Origin: Planosporangium thailandense
Lineage (GTDB): Bacteria > Actinomycetota > Actinomycetes > Mycobacteriales > Micromonosporaceae
DNA: 55,697 nucleotides
Direction: 5' to 3'
NCBI RefSeq assembly: GCF_011947195.1
Contig: NZ_JAATVY010000035.1
Location: 1 to 55,697, forward strand
Shown here: positions 9,899 to 19,690 of the stretch, one piece after another
Layout of the letters: each line of letters starts with the position of its first letter
How positions within the stretch are numbered: the stretch's first letter is position 1
The notes under the pieces: model-generated
Told to the model about the DNA's origin: nothing
Databases searched by the model: none
Seen by the model: only the letters and a program-made list of their open reading frames with translations
Made by a program: the position numbers and the translations under genes

Positions 9899-10372
9899 TT
9901 ACGACAGGAGCGTCGCGGCGACGGTGAGCACCTCTGCCGCCGAGGCGATGCCCATCAGTTTCCAGGTCAGCTGACCTTTGTGGAGGGTGAGAAAGGCGCC
10001 CACGGTGGCGATGACGCCGGGGATGCCCAGCGCGAAGAGCAGCGTCACGTACCACAGCGGCATCGCGGTGAAGATGCCGAACAGGACGCGCGCGCCGAGG
10101 ACCAGTCCGACAAGGCCGAGCAGCAGCGCCCACGCGCTGACGCCGACGAGGCGACGCAGCCGTACCTCCGTGTCCCACGTGCCGGGCATGCGCAGGTCCG
10201 CCAACGCCTGCCGGGCGAGGTTCTCCCACGGCACCGTCGACAGGCGGGTGGTCGCCGAGCGGAGCAGGGCGTTTGCCGAGCGGGGTCGGACCCTCGCCCG
10301 GTGCCGGAATTTCGTCCGGGGGACCGCCGGGGTGCTGTTCACCGCCACCGGAGTGGCGATCCTGCCGTTCAT
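9899..10372 (-). CDS. Small membrane protein of unknown function
   Basis: 157 residues. The first 75 are basic and soluble ([17 protein letters not shown]). Three hydrophobic segments follow: [20 protein letters not shown], an [19 protein letters not shown] region, and a C-terminal [18 protein letters not shown]. No family is recognised. ATG at 10372 has GGAAGG about 9 bases upstream on the coding strand. In M. tuberculosis this place between cysM and murI holds a rhomboid protease; this protein lacks the rhomboid GxSG and H motifs and points the opposite way, so it is not that gene. Its promoter region faces murI. Confidence 0.7.
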   Translation of the reverse strand: MNGRIATPVAVNSTPAVPRTKFRHRARVRPRSANALLRSATTRLSTVPWENLARQALADLRMPGTWDTEVRLRRLVGVSAWALLLGLVGLVLGARVLFGIFTAMPLWYVTLLFALGIPGVIATVGAFLTLHKGQLTWKLMGIASAAEVLTVAATLLS

Positions 10373-10439
10373 CTTCGGAGCCCTTCCTTTTTGAAGTTGA
10401 TCTCACGAAATGTGGCAAGGGTGCGATTCACTGTCCGCA

Positions 10440-10454
10440 ACGTGAAATTCACGT
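10440..10454. promoter_or_regulatory. Perfect palindrome ACGTGAA-A-TTCACGT in murI upstream region
   Basis: A 15-bp perfect inverted repeat sits between the divergent membrane-protein gene and murI. The surrounding 100 bases hold several more TCAC/GTGA half-sites, including TCACCCGGCGTGA about 18 bases downstream. This looks like a multi-site operator; the protein that binds is unknown. Confidence 0.5.
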
Positions 10455-10544
10455 CACGTCACGGGTTCTCACCCGGCGTGAACGGGGATGTCACGTTGGC
10501 GACATGTCGTGCGTGATGTTGAGGGACAGTCGGGTTTGTCGGCG

Positions 10545-10550
10545 TAGGCT
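10545..10550 (+). promoter_or_regulatory. -10 box TAGGCT for leaderless murI
   Basis: TAGGCT lies 7 bases before the GTG at 10558, with no ribosome site between them. Confidence 0.55.
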
Positions 10551-10557
10551 GCGCTGC

Positions 10558-11367
10558 GTGACGGACGCGCCCATCGGGATCTTCGACTCAGGAGTCGGCG
10601 GACTGACCGTGGCTCGCGCCATCCTCGACCAGTTGCCGCACGAACAGGTCCTGTATGTCGGAGACACCGCGAATGTGCCCTACGGCCCCAAGCCTATAGC
10701 CGAGGTGCGCCGCTTCGCGCTCCAATGCCTCGACCACCTCGTCGAGCAGGGCGTCAAGCTGTTGGTGATCGCCTGCAACACCGCCTCCGCGGCGTGCCTG
10801 CACGACGCGCGTGAGCGCTACCCGGTACCGGTCGTCGAGGTGATCCGGCCGGCCGTGCGCCGGGCCGCCGCGGCGACCCGCAACGGGCACATCGGCATCA
10901 TCGGCACGAGGGCGACGATCAAGAGCCGGGCGTACGAGGACGCGTTCGCCGCCGCGCCGCAGGTCACCGTGCACAGCGCCGCCTGCCCGCAGTTCGTCGA
11001 CTTCGTCGAGCGCGGCGTCACCTCGGGCCGGGTGCTGCTGGGGCTCGCGAGCGCATACCTGGAGCCGCTCCAGCGTGCCCAGGTCGATACGCTGGTCCTC
11101 GGCTGCACCCACTACCCGTTGCTGGCCGGGCTGCTCGGGCTGGTCATGGGCGACGGGGTCACGTTGGTGTCGAGCGCGGACGAGACAGCGAAGGACGTCT
11201 ACCGGATGCTGACCGAGCGCGATCTGCTGCGCCCCGACGACGCGCCACCGCCGGAGCACCGGTTCCTGGCCACCAGCGACCCGGACAAGTTCGCCCGCCT
11301 GGCCCGCCGCTTCATCGGCCCCGAGGTCGGCCTGACCGGCGTCGCCCCGGTAAAGGTGGCCGCATGA
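10558..11367 (+). CDS. murI: Glutamate racemase
   Basis: 269 residues. It makes D-glutamate for peptidoglycan. Both catalytic cysteines are visible: ACNTASA (near residue 72) and LGCTHYPLL (near 182). The N-terminal [13 protein letters not shown] carries the catalytic Asp-Ser. The GTG at 10558 is chosen because it gives the family N-terminus and has a -10 box 7 bases upstream; longer in-frame starts add unrelated sequence. It overlaps the next gene by 4 bases. Confidence 0.95.
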   Translation: MTDAPIGIFDSGVGGLTVARAILDQLPHEQVLYVGDTANVPYGPKPIAEVRRFALQCLDHLVEQGVKLLVIACNTASAACLHDARERYPVPVVEVIRPAVRRAAAATRNGHIGIIGTRATIKSRAYEDAFAAAPQVTVHSAACPQFVDFVERGVTSGRVLLGLASAYLEPLQRAQVDTLVLGCTHYPLLAGLLGLVMGDGVTLVSSADETAKDVYRMLTERDLLRPDDAPPPEHRFLATSDPDKFARLARRFIGPEVGLTGVAPVKVAA

Positions 11368-12113
11368 GATTGACGATCATTGGTTGTGCCGGCAGCTTTC
11401 CGGGCCCCGAGTCGGCCTGCTCGTCGTACCTGCTCGAAGCGGACGGGTTCCGGCTCCTGATCGACTTCGGCACCGGCGCGCTGTCGGCGCTGCAGCGGTT
11501 CTCCGGGCTGTATACGATCGACGCGATTCTGCTGTCGCACCTGCACGCCGACCACGTCTTCGACGCCTGCTCGTACGTGGTGGCGCGCCGTTACGCACCG
11601 ACCGGCCCGCTGCCGCGCATCCCGGTGTACGCGCCGCCGGGCGCCCCCGAGCGACTGGCCACCGCGTACGGCGGACCCGAGGAGGGGCCGCTCGACGACG
11701 TCTACTCGTTCTACGCGCTCCAGCCGGGCTCGTTCCCGATCGGCCCGTTCCAGGTCACCGTCGACCGGGTCAACCACCCCGTCGAGACCTACGGCGTACG
11801 CGTGGAGCACCGCGGCCGCGTGCTGGCGTACTCGGCCGACACCGCCGCCTGCGAGTCGCTGCTGCGCCTGGCGCAGGGTGCGGACGTGTTCCTGTGCGAG
11901 GCGAGCTACCTCGACGGCGAGGACAACCCGCCCGACCTGCATCTCACCGGCCGCGAGGCGGGCGAGCACGCGGCGAAGGCCGGGGTGGGCAAGCTGCTGC
12001 TGACCCACCTGGTGACCGCGTGGGGCAGCGAGGTGTCGACGGTCGAGTCGGCGTCGGCCGTGTTCGCCGGCCCGGTCGAGGTCGTCCGCCCCGGCTGCCG
12101 GTACGAGATCTGA
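11364..12113 (+). CDS. Metallo-beta-lactamase-fold hydrolase, Rv1339-like
   Basis: 249 residues with the metal motif SHLHADH (about residues 52-58), a later YSADTA aspartate and a final TH (LLLTHLV). Its position directly after murI matches M. tuberculosis Rv1339, reported as an atypical cyclic-AMP phosphodiesterase; the family also resembles RNase Z. ATG overlaps the murI stop (ATGA). I infer a phosphodiesterase, but the substrate cannot be read from the sequence. If it degrades cAMP, the CRP-like palindrome at 22452 would be a relevant partner site. Confidence 0.85.
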   Translation: MRLTIIGCAGSFPGPESACSSYLLEADGFRLLIDFGTGALSALQRFSGLYTIDAILLSHLHADHVFDACSYVVARRYAPTGPLPRIPVYAPPGAPERLATAYGGPEEGPLDDVYSFYALQPGSFPIGPFQVTVDRVNHPVETYGVRVEHRGRVLAYSADTAACESLLRLAQGADVFLCEASYLDGEDNPPDLHLTGREAGEHAAKAGVGKLLLTHLVTAWGSEVSTVESASAVFAGPVEVVRPGCRYEI

Positions 12114-12210
12114 CCGCGACGGTCGTCCTACGGGCGCTAATGCTGTCCCATTGACGATTCACCGTGGGCGTTCGGGGAATCACTGCGTTGGACCCCGGAA
12201 GGAGCCAACG

Positions 12211-13326
12211 GTGGAACAGCGAGACCCACGGCGGGATCAGGTCGACCAGCGTGACCGGCAGCAGGAGGTTCCCCGCCAGCGCGACCGACAGCACGATCAG
12301 GGGCAGCCGGATCAGGCTCAGCCGGATCAGCGGGAACGACAACAGCAGGAGCTGGCCGAAAACCAGAAGCACGGGCCCGACGGCCCGAGCGAGCTGCGCA
12401 AGCCGGACTGGAAGGGCGTGCTGAAGCGCACGTTCAAGCAGTTCCAGTCCGACAACCTCGGTGACTGGGCGGCCGCGCTGACCTACTACGCCATCCTGTC
12501 GCTGTTCCCCGGGCTGCTGGCGCTGACGTCGGCGCTGGGCTTCCTCGGCAAGAGCGCAACCCACACGGTGATCAGCACCCTCGAGAGCTTCGTCCCGGCG
12601 ACGGCGAAGCCGATCGTCGGGCCGGCGATCGCGCACCTGCACAGCGGCGGGGCCAGTATCGCGGCGGTCGTCGGTATCCTCGGCGCCCTCTGGTCGGCCT
12701 CCGCTTACATCGGGGCCTTCATGCGCGCCTCCAACGCCATCTACGACGTGCCGGAGGGGCGGCCGTTCTGGAAGACGTTGCCGCTGCGGGTAGGTCTGAC
12801 GATCATGATCGGCGTACTGCTGGTCGTCAGCGCGGTGATCGTCGTCTTCACCGGCAGGCTCGCCACGGTCGTCGGCAACGCGCTGCATGTCGGTCAGACC
12901 GCCGTCACGGTCTGGTCGATCGTGAAATGGCCGGTGCTGCTGGTGCTGGTCAGCCTGGCGTTCGCGCTGCTGTACTACCTGGCGCCCAACGCCAGGCAGA
13001 CCGGCTTCCGCTGGATCACGCCGGGCGGCCTGCTCGCCGTCGTGATCTGGGTGGTCGCCTCCGGCCTCTTCGGGCTGTACGCGGCGAACTTCTCCTCGTA
13101 CAACAAGACCTACGGCACCCTTGGCGGGGTGATCGCGGCGCTGGTCTGGCTGTGGATCTCCAACATCGCGATCCTGCTGGGCGCCGAGTTCGACGCGGAG
13201 CTCGAGCGTGCCCGGGCCATCCAGGGCGGCCTGCGGCCGGAGGACCAGGAGCCCTACCTGCCGCTGCGCGACGACCGAAAGGTGGACCCGAACGCCGAGC
13301 CCAAAGAGAACAAGGGCCTCACGTGA
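12211..13326 (+). CDS. YihY/BrkB-type membrane protein
   Basis: 371 residues from the GTG at 12211, chosen over an in-frame TTG at 12151 because GGAAGGAG lies 6-7 bases before it. The core (about 70-330) is a YihY/BrkB protein: DNLGDWAAALTYYAILSLFPG opens it, five or six hydrophobic helices follow, and YNKTYGTLGGVIAALVWLW is the signature near the end. The first 60 residues are almost wholly Gln/Arg/Asp/Glu/Pro and must be disordered. The role of this family is unsettled; an envelope or transport function is usual. It interrupts the MBL-rph order known from mycobacteria. Confidence 0.9.
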   Translation: MEQRDPRRDQVDQRDRQQEVPRQRDRQHDQGQPDQAQPDQRERQQQELAENQKHGPDGPSELRKPDWKGVLKRTFKQFQSDNLGDWAAALTYYAILSLFPGLLALTSALGFLGKSATHTVISTLESFVPATAKPIVGPAIAHLHSGGASIAAVVGILGALWSASAYIGAFMRASNAIYDVPEGRPFWKTLPLRVGLTIMIGVLLVVSAVIVVFTGRLATVVGNALHVGQTAVTVWSIVKWPVLLVLVSLAFALLYYLAPNARQTGFRWITPGGLLAVVIWVVASGLFGLYAANFSSYNKTYGTLGGVIAALVWLWISNIAILLGAEFDAELERARAIQGGLRPEDQEPYLPLRDDRKVDPNAEPKENKGLT

Positions 13327-13346
13327 GAAGCGTCGGACGCGCCGCT

Positions 13347-13352
13347 TAGGGT
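13347..13352 (+). promoter_or_regulatory. -10 box TAGGGT for leaderless rph
   Basis: TAGGGT is followed by 6 bases and then the ATG at 13359, with no ribosome site. rph-rdgB can thus be transcribed separately from the upstream genes. Confidence 0.6.
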
Positions 13353-13358
13353 GATCGC

Positions 13359-14080
<722 letters not shown>

Positions 14081-14084
<4 letters not shown>

Positions 14085-14692
14085 AGGTGCTGTTGGCCAC
14101 GCGTAACGCCAAGAAGCTGGGCGAGCTGCGGCGAATCCTGGACGCGACCGGGGTCGACGTGGAGCTCGTGGGGCTCGACGACGTTCCGCCCTACCCGGAG
14201 ACGCCCGAGACCGGCCTCACGTTCGAGGAGAACGCCCTGATCAAGGCCCGGGCCGGGGTGGAGGCCACCGGCCTGCCGACGGTCGCGGACGACTCCGGGA
14301 TCACCGTCGACGTGCTGAACGGCATGCCGGGCGTGTTCAGCGCCCGCTGGGCCGGCCGGCACGGTGACGACGAGGCCAACCTGCGGTTGGTGCTGGGACA
14401 GGTCGCCGATGTGCCCGACGAGCACCTGGGCGCCGCGTTCGTGTGCGCGGCGGCGCTGGCGTTCCCGGACGGCCGGGAGTACATCACCCACGGCCACCTG
14501 CCCGGCCGGCTGATCCGGGAGCCGCGCGGGGAGAACGGGTTCGGATACGACCCGATCTTCGTGGCGACGGGCAACAGCCGGACCAATGCCGAGCTCACGT
14601 CGGAGGAGAAGGACGCGATCAGCCACCGGGGCCAGGCGATGCGGGCCCTCGCGGAGATCCTCGGCGAGCAGTTGGCGCGCGCGGGCGACTAA
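14081..14692 (+). CDS. rdgB: XTP/dITP diphosphatase (Ham1/RdgB)
   Basis: 203 residues. It removes inosine and xanthosine triphosphates from the nucleotide pool. Landmarks are the N-terminal [17 protein letters not shown], the catalytic-base region [24 protein letters not shown], the [10 protein letters not shown] motif, and [15 protein letters not shown] at 14081 overlaps the rph stop. This ends the conserved murI-to-rdgB block. Confidence 0.95.
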
Positions 14693-14990
14693 CCGAGCGC
14701 GGTAAGGGCCACATGAGTGATCTGGGCCGATCAGCGCCCGGGCGGCCGCCAGGAATATGTGCGGACCGGCTCCCCGACGAACGGCTCCACCATCGAGATG
14801 GCCACCCGGCCACCGAAGGGCTGGGGGAGACGCCTGCGGTGCGTACCGTGTCCAGGCGCACCGTGACCAGGTCGGCCGATCACCCCGGCGTCGTTTCCAT
14901 CCCAGCGGGTAACGCTCGGGCCGCGGGTGGCGCATTATCGGCGGTAGTGGATCTGTTGGCGGGGCACGGTTGCGACCAGGGGAGGCCAGC
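14693..14990. other. Gap of about 300 bases with a possible decayed short gene
   Basis: No convincing gene is present. One plus-strand frame (14717-14866) reads QEYVRTGSPTNGSTIEMATR, which has protein-like rather than random composition, but it is not continuous with the nearby ATG at 14713, which is in another frame. It may be a remnant of a small protein gene. No terminator hairpin was seen after rdgB. Confidence 0.3.
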
Positions 14991-15701
14991 GTGGAACGTC
15001 CGGCGGCGACGTCGTCCGTCCGGAGGGTGGGTGACGGCACCCGGATGTTCGGTCGTACCGTCATCGCCGGCGGCATCGCGATCGGTCTGATGTTCGGGCT
15101 GAGCTGGTGGCTGGCCGGCTGCCAGACCGATCGGGCCACCGTGAGCGAGGAGGCCTTTCCGCGGGGCGGGACGCAGGCCCGGCCCCTGCCGTCGGCGATG
15201 CCGTCGAGCGGGGCGCCGCAATCGGCCGTTCCGGCCCCGCCGCTGCCGAGCGAGTCTGCGCCGAGCGAGTCCGCGCCGACCTCGCCCTCGGTCCCGGCGC
15301 CGGCCCCGGCTCCGATCCAGGTCCGCCCGCCGGCCGCGACCGTGGCACCGCCGCCCCCGACGACCAGGCCGCCCGTCGTGCTGGCGGCCCATTACGCCAC
15401 GACGTCGTCCTGGGACACCGGCTACGTCGCCCAGGTCGTGGTCACCACCGGCGCGGCCGGTCCGCAGTACTTCGACCTGCGGCTTCAACTGCCCGCCGGG
15501 GTCACGGTGGTCGACTACTGGAGCAACAGCGCGTCGGGCCCGCGCCAAAGCGACGGCGGCGCGGTCACGTTCCACGACGGCCCGGTCAGCGCCGGACGGT
15601 CGGTGGTCGTCGGGTTCCAGGCTCGCAAGGACCCGGCGCTGGCCAGGCCCCGCCAGTTCGAGCCCACCTCGTGCACGGTCAACGGCAACGCGTGTAGCTG
15701 A
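14991..15701 (+). CDS. Membrane-anchored protein with CBM2-like domain
   Basis: 236 residues from the GTG at 14991, with GGGGAGG about 6 bases upstream. One membrane segment (FGRTVIAGGIAIGLMFGLSW, near 20-40) ends in LAGC, which could also be a lipobox. A Pro/Ser/Ala-rich linker spans about 55-130. The last 100 residues look like a family-2 carbohydrate-binding module: SSWDTGYVAQVVVTT, then FDLRLQLPAGVTVVDYWSN, SAGRSVVVGFQA, and the terminal CTVNGNAC pair of cysteines. No catalytic domain is present, so it may hold the cell to a polysaccharide or act as a surface receptor. Confidence 0.75.
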   Translation: MERPAATSSVRRVGDGTRMFGRTVIAGGIAIGLMFGLSWWLAGCQTDRATVSEEAFPRGGTQARPLPSAMPSSGAPQSAVPAPPLPSESAPSESAPTSPSVPAPAPAPIQVRPPAATVAPPPPTTRPPVVLAAHYATTSSWDTGYVAQVVVTTGAAGPQYFDLRLQLPAGVTVVDYWSNSASGPRQSDGGAVTFHDGPVSAGRSVVVGFQARKDPALARPRQFEPTSCTVNGNACS

Positions 15702-15737
15702 CCCCGGCGCCGTGCCCGCGTATGGGAGGCTTGGGCG

Positions 15738-16568
15738 ATGCGTCTGGCGTCCATCCACACCTACCCGGTCAAGAGCTGCCACCGCCTCGACCACGACGAC
15801 GCGGTCGTGGAGCCGTGGGGGCTGGCCGGTGACCGGCGGTGGCTCGTCGTCGAGCCCGACGGCACGTTCATCACGCAGCGCGCGGAGCCGGCGCTCGCCC
15901 TCGTCCAGCCGAGCCACACCGGCGAGGGCGGCCTGCTCCTGCGTACCCCCGGAATGCCCGACCTCGACGTGCCCGCACCCGCCGGCGGCGACCTCATGGC
16001 GGTCCGCGTCTGGCGCAGCACCGTGGACGCGACGCCGGCCGGCTCGGCCGCCGACGACTGGCTGTCGACGCTGCTCGACCGCAAGGTGCGCCTGGTCTAC
16101 CTCGACGACCCGACCCGGCGCTCGCCCGATCAGAAGTACGCTCGGCCCGGTGACCGGGTCAGCTTCGCCGACGGGTACCCGCTACTGCTGGCCAACTCGG
16201 CATCGCTCGACGCGGTCAACGACTGGCTCGTCGAGGCGGGCGAGGAGCCGGTGCCGATGACCCGCTTCCGCCCGAACGTGGTGGTCGGTGGCGCGCCGGC
16301 CTGGGCCGAGGACGAGTGGCTCGGCCGGCGGATCCGCGTCGGCGAGGTGGCCTTCCGGGTGGCCAAGCCCTGCGGTCGCTGCGTGATGACCACGATCGAC
16401 CAGGAGACCGCGGAGCGCGGCCGGCAGCCGCTGCGCGTTCTCGGGCGGCGCCGGCGCTTCGCGGCGGGACTGCTGTTCGGCGTCAACCTGATCCCGGACC
16501 GGACCGGCACGATCGCGGTCGGGGACCCCGTGGAGGTGGACGCGCCGGCGGTGGCCGGGGACGCGTGA
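15738..16568 (+). CDS. MOSC-domain protein (YcbX/mARC type)
   Basis: 276 residues. The N-terminal MOSC_N beta-barrel starts IHTYPVKSCHRLDHDDAVVEPWGLAGDRRW. The C-terminal MOSC domain has FRPNVVVGG and KPCGRCVMTTIDQET, where the cysteine is the expected molybdenum ligand. Such proteins reduce N-hydroxylated compounds using a molybdenum cofactor and a separate electron donor. ATG has GGGAGG upstream. It is transcribed with neither neighbour in an obvious operon. Confidence 0.9.
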   Translation: MRLASIHTYPVKSCHRLDHDDAVVEPWGLAGDRRWLVVEPDGTFITQRAEPALALVQPSHTGEGGLLLRTPGMPDLDVPAPAGGDLMAVRVWRSTVDATPAGSAADDWLSTLLDRKVRLVYLDDPTRRSPDQKYARPGDRVSFADGYPLLLANSASLDAVNDWLVEAGEEPVPMTRFRPNVVVGGAPAWAEDEWLGRRIRVGEVAFRVAKPCGRCVMTTIDQETAERGRQPLRVLGRRRRFAAGLLFGVNLIPDRTGTIAVGDPVEVDAPAVAGDA

Positions 16569-16622
16569 GGCTGTGGCACAGGCGACGTTGACGTTCTGAC
16601 GTTTCATGCAATTATTGTCAGC

Positions 16623-17213
16623 ATGTCAGACGATCGCCTGGAGCGGATCCTGGACGCGGCCTACGCCTGCTTCGCCCGCCACGGCGTCCGACGCACGACC
16701 ATGGACGACATCGCCGCCGCGGCCGGGATGTCCCGGCCGGCGGTGTACCAGTACGTGCGCAACAAGGACGACGCGTTCCGCCGGCTCGCCCAACGGCTCT
16801 TCGACGGCGCCGCGGCGCAGGCCGCCGAGGCGCTCGCCGGCGGCGGAACGCTCACCGAGCGGCTGACCAGGGCGCTCGACGCCAAGCTCGAACTCACGCT
16901 GCGGCTGTGGCGTGAAAGCCCGCACGCCGCCGAGCTGCTGGGCGCCAACGCGCGGGTCAGCGCCGACCTGGACGCCGCGTTCACCACCCGGATGCGGGAC
17001 CTGCTCAGCGCGGCCGTGTCCGGGGCGATGGCGGCCGGTGAAGTCCCCGGTGACCGTCTGACCGCACAGGAGCTGGCGGAGCTGGCGCTGGCCTTGACCC
17101 GCGGCCTGGAGGCGGACCTGTCCGACCCGTCCGCCCCGCGGCGGCGGCTGCGCGCCGGAGTGGCGCTGCTGGTCGCCGGTGCCGCACACGAGAGCGAGGA
17201 GAGGATGACATGA
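16623..17213 (+). CDS. TetR-family regulator
   Basis: 196 residues. The N-terminal helix-turn-helix reads ILDAAYACFARHGVRRTTMDDIAAAAGMSRPAVYQYVRNKDD (about 9-50). The C-terminal domain is ligand-binding and not identifiable. Its stop overlaps the SDR start by 4 bases (17210-17213), so regulator and oxidoreductase form one unit. Upstream, TTGACG at 16588 and CTGAC...GTCAG arms (16597-16621) ending just before the ATG suggest a promoter with an autoregulatory operator. Confidence 0.9.
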   Translation: MSDDRLERILDAAYACFARHGVRRTTMDDIAAAAGMSRPAVYQYVRNKDDAFRRLAQRLFDGAAAQAAEALAGGGTLTERLTRALDAKLELTLRLWRESPHAAELLGANARVSADLDAAFTTRMRDLLSAAVSGAMAAGEVPGDRLTAQELAELALALTRGLEADLSDPSAPRRRLRAGVALLVAGAAHESEERMT

Positions 17214-18037
17214 CCGTTGCACTCATCACCGGCTGCTCGTCGGGGATCGGCCGGGCGACCGCGCTGCGGCTGGCCCGGCGGGGGATGACCGTGTACGCCA
17301 CGGCCCGCCGGCCGGAGACGCTCGACGAGCTGGCCGCTGCGGGGTGCCGGACACTGGCGCTCGACGTGACCGACGAGGCGTCGATGCGGGCGGCCGTGAC
17401 CGCCATCGAGAAGGCGCACGGCGGGATCGATGTGCTGGTCAACAATGCCGGGTACGGCGAGTACGGGATGATCGAGGAGGTGTCGCTGGACCGGGTACGG
17501 ACGCAGTTCGAGACGAACGTGTTCGGGCTGGCGCGCCTGTGCCAGCTGGTCCTGCCGGGCATGCGGGCGCGCGGCGGCGGGCGGATCGTCAACGTCGGCT
17601 CGATGGGCGGCCGGCTGGTCTTCCCCGGTGGGGGGTACTACCACGCGAGCAAGTACGCGGTGGAGGCGATGAGCGACGCCCTCCGGTTCGAGGTGGCTCC
17701 GTTCGGGGTGCAGGTGAGCGTGATCGAGCCGGGACTGATCCGTACCGGGTTCGGCGACACGGCGGCCGGGACGCTGGCGCGCGCCGCCGACCGGACCGGG
17801 CCGTACGCGAGCCTCCGCGCGGCGGTCGACGCCCAGATGGCCGCGGGGTACCGGTCCCGGCTACTGGCGGCGCCGGCCGAGGCGGTGGCCGCCACGGTGG
17901 AGCGGGCGGTCCGGGCGCGGCGGATGCGCACCCGGTACGTGGTGACGCCGGCGGCGAAGCTGCTGGTGCACACCCGCCGGTTGCTGGGCGCGCGGCTGTT
18001 CGACGGGTACCTGCGGCTGCAGTTCCACGGCGCCTGA
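17210..18037 (+). CDS. Short-chain dehydrogenase/reductase
   Basis: 275 residues, a classical SDR. The cofactor loop is TGCSSGIG near residue 8, NNAG is near 80, and the catalytic Tyr-Lys pair is in YYHASKYA near 144. An arginine after the second strand (ATARRPE) favours NADP. The C-terminal part after residue 190 is longer than minimal SDRs. The substrate is unknown. It is co-translated with the TetR gene, which probably controls it. Confidence 0.9.
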   Translation: MTVALITGCSSGIGRATALRLARRGMTVYATARRPETLDELAAAGCRTLALDVTDEASMRAAVTAIEKAHGGIDVLVNNAGYGEYGMIEEVSLDRVRTQFETNVFGLARLCQLVLPGMRARGGGRIVNVGSMGGRLVFPGGGYYHASKYAVEAMSDALRFEVAPFGVQVSVIEPGLIRTGFGDTAAGTLARAADRTGPYASLRAAVDAQMAAGYRSRLLAAPAEAVAATVERAVRARRMRTRYVVTPAAKLLVHTRRLLGARLFDGYLRLQFHGA

Positions 18038-18061
18038 CGCGCGTTGCCGGCCGGGTCCTGG

Positions 18062-19690
18062 TCAGCTCACCTTCGGGGTGGCGCGGGCGATGATCGCGGC
18101 GAAGTCGACGCCGGCCGGCAGCGTCCCGTACGCCTGGCCGTGGTCGCCGGTCAGGCGCGAGGCGCAGAAGGCGTCGGCGACGGCGGGGTGGCCGTGCCGC
18201 ACCAGCAGCGCGCCCTGGAGGACCAGGGCGAGCCGCTCCACCACGCGGCGGGCGCGCAGTTCGGCGTCGGCCGGGTCGGACAGGTCCGCCTGGACCTGGC
18301 GGACCGCGGCGTCCAGTCGGGGCTCGGTGCCGGCCGCCGCGGCCACCTCGGCCCGGAACGCCTCGATGACCTGGGGCTCCCTGGTCATGGCGCGCAGCAC
18401 GTCCAGGGCGGCGACGTTGCCCGAGCCCTCCCAGATCCCGTTCAGCGGCGACTCGCGGAACAGGCGCGGCATGCCCGACTCCTCGACGTAGCCGTTGCCG
18501 CCCAGGCATTCGAGGGCCTCGGCGGCGTGTCCGGGCCAGCGCTTGCAGATCCAGTACTTGCCGACCGCGAGGGCCAGCCGCTTGAACGCGGTCTCGCCGG
18601 CGTCGCCGCGCGCGGACCGGTCCGTGGCCCCGGCCAGGCGCATCATCAGGACGGTCGCGGCCTCCGACTCGACCGCGAGGTCGGCGAGCACGTTGCGCAT
18701 GAGGGGCTGGTCGATCAGGTACCGGCCGAACGCCTTGCGGTGGGTGGCGTGGTGGACGGCCGTGATCACGCCTTGGCGCATCCCGGCCGCCGCGCCGATG
18801 ACGCAGTCGAGGCGGGTCAGGTTGACCATGTCGATGATCGTGCGGACGCCCCGGCCCTCGTCGCCGACGCGCCAGGCGACCGCGTCCTCGTACTCGATCT
18901 CGCTCGACGCGTTCGACCGGTTGCCCAGCTTGTCCTTGAGCCGCATCAGCCGCAGCGGGTTGAGCGTGCCGTCGGGCAGGACCCGCGGCACCAGGAAGCA
19001 GGTGAGCCCGCCGGGCGTCTGGGCGAGCGTGAGGAAGACGTCGCACATGGGCGCCGAGGTGAACCACTTGTGCCCGACGAGCCGGTAGCTGCCGTCGGGC
19101 TGCGGACGGGCGGTGGTCGTGTTGGCGCGCACGTCCGAGCCGCCCTGCTTCTCGGTCATCGACATGCCGGCGAGCAGCCCCCGTTTGGTCAGCGGCGCCC
19201 GCAGCCCGAAGTCGTACACCCCGGCGGTCAGCAGCGGTTCGTACGCCGCCGCCAGGTCGGGGTTGTGCCGCAGCGCCGGTACCGACGCGTACGTCATTGA
19301 GATGGGGCAACCGTGGCCGGCGTCGGTACGCCAGGTGTAGAACTTCGCGGCCCGGGCGACGTGGGCGCCGACGCGGTCGTCGGCCCATGGGGCGGCGTGC
19401 AGCCCGTACGCGACGGCGGTGCGCATCAGGTCGTGCCACGAGGGGTGGAACTCCACCTCGTCGATGCGGTGGCCGTAGCGGTCGTGGGTACGCAGGACGG
19501 GCGGGTGCTCGTTGGCCAGCCGCCCCCACTCGATCGCCTGCTCGGAGCCGCCCAGCCGGCCCAGCTCGTGTACCTCGGCGGCGGCCCAGCAGGCGCCCTC
19601 CCGCTCCAGCGCGTCGAGCAGGGCCGGGTCGTCCGCCGCGTCGTAGTCGACCAGCGGTGGGACCTGGTTGAAGACCTCGTGTGTGGTCAT
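18062..19690 (-). CDS. AidB-like acyl-CoA dehydrogenase homologue
   Basis: 542 residues, the same length as E. coli AidB (about 541). Shared features are the N-terminal FNQVPPLVDYDAADDPALLDAL, the flavin region SMTEKQGGSDVRAN and HKWFTSAPMCDVFLTLAQTP, and ECLGGNGYVEESGMPRLFRESPLNGIWEGSGN near 415. AidB binds DNA and FAD and is induced by alkylation stress; a true acyl-CoA dehydrogenase function is not established. The TetR gene upstream overlaps it by 4 bases, so the regulator here is TetR rather than Ada. The start is ATG at 19690. Confidence 0.9.
   Translation of the reverse strand: MTTHEVFNQVPPLVDYDAADDPALLDALEREGACWAAAEVHELGRLGGSEQAIEWGRLANEHPPVLRTHDRYGHRIDEVEFHPSWHDLMRTAVAYGLHAAPWADDRVGAHVARAAKFYTWRTDAGHGCPISMTYASVPALRHNPDLAAAYEPLLTAGVYDFGLRAPLTKRGLLAGMSMTEKQGGSDVRANTTTARPQPDGSYRLVGHKWFTSAPMCDVFLTLAQTPGGLTCFLVPRVLPDGTLNPLRLMRLKDKLGNRSNASSEIEYEDAVAWRVGDEGRGVRTIIDMVNLTRLDCVIGAAAGMRQGVITAVHHATHRKAFGRYLIDQPLMRNVLADLAVESEAATVLMMRLAGATDRSARGDAGETAFKRLALAVGKYWICKRWPGHAAEALECLGGNGYVEESGMPRLFRESPLNGIWEGSGNVAALDVLRAMTREPQVIEAFRAEVAAAAGTEPRLDAAVRQVQADLSDPADAELRARRVVERLALVLQGALLVRHGHPAVADAFCASRLTGDHGQAYGTLPAGVDFAAIIARATPKVS

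Noticed and set aside
9899-10372. Rhomboid protease at the Rv1337 position
   Set aside because: The protein has three helices only, lacks GxSG and the catalytic His, and is on the opposite strand.
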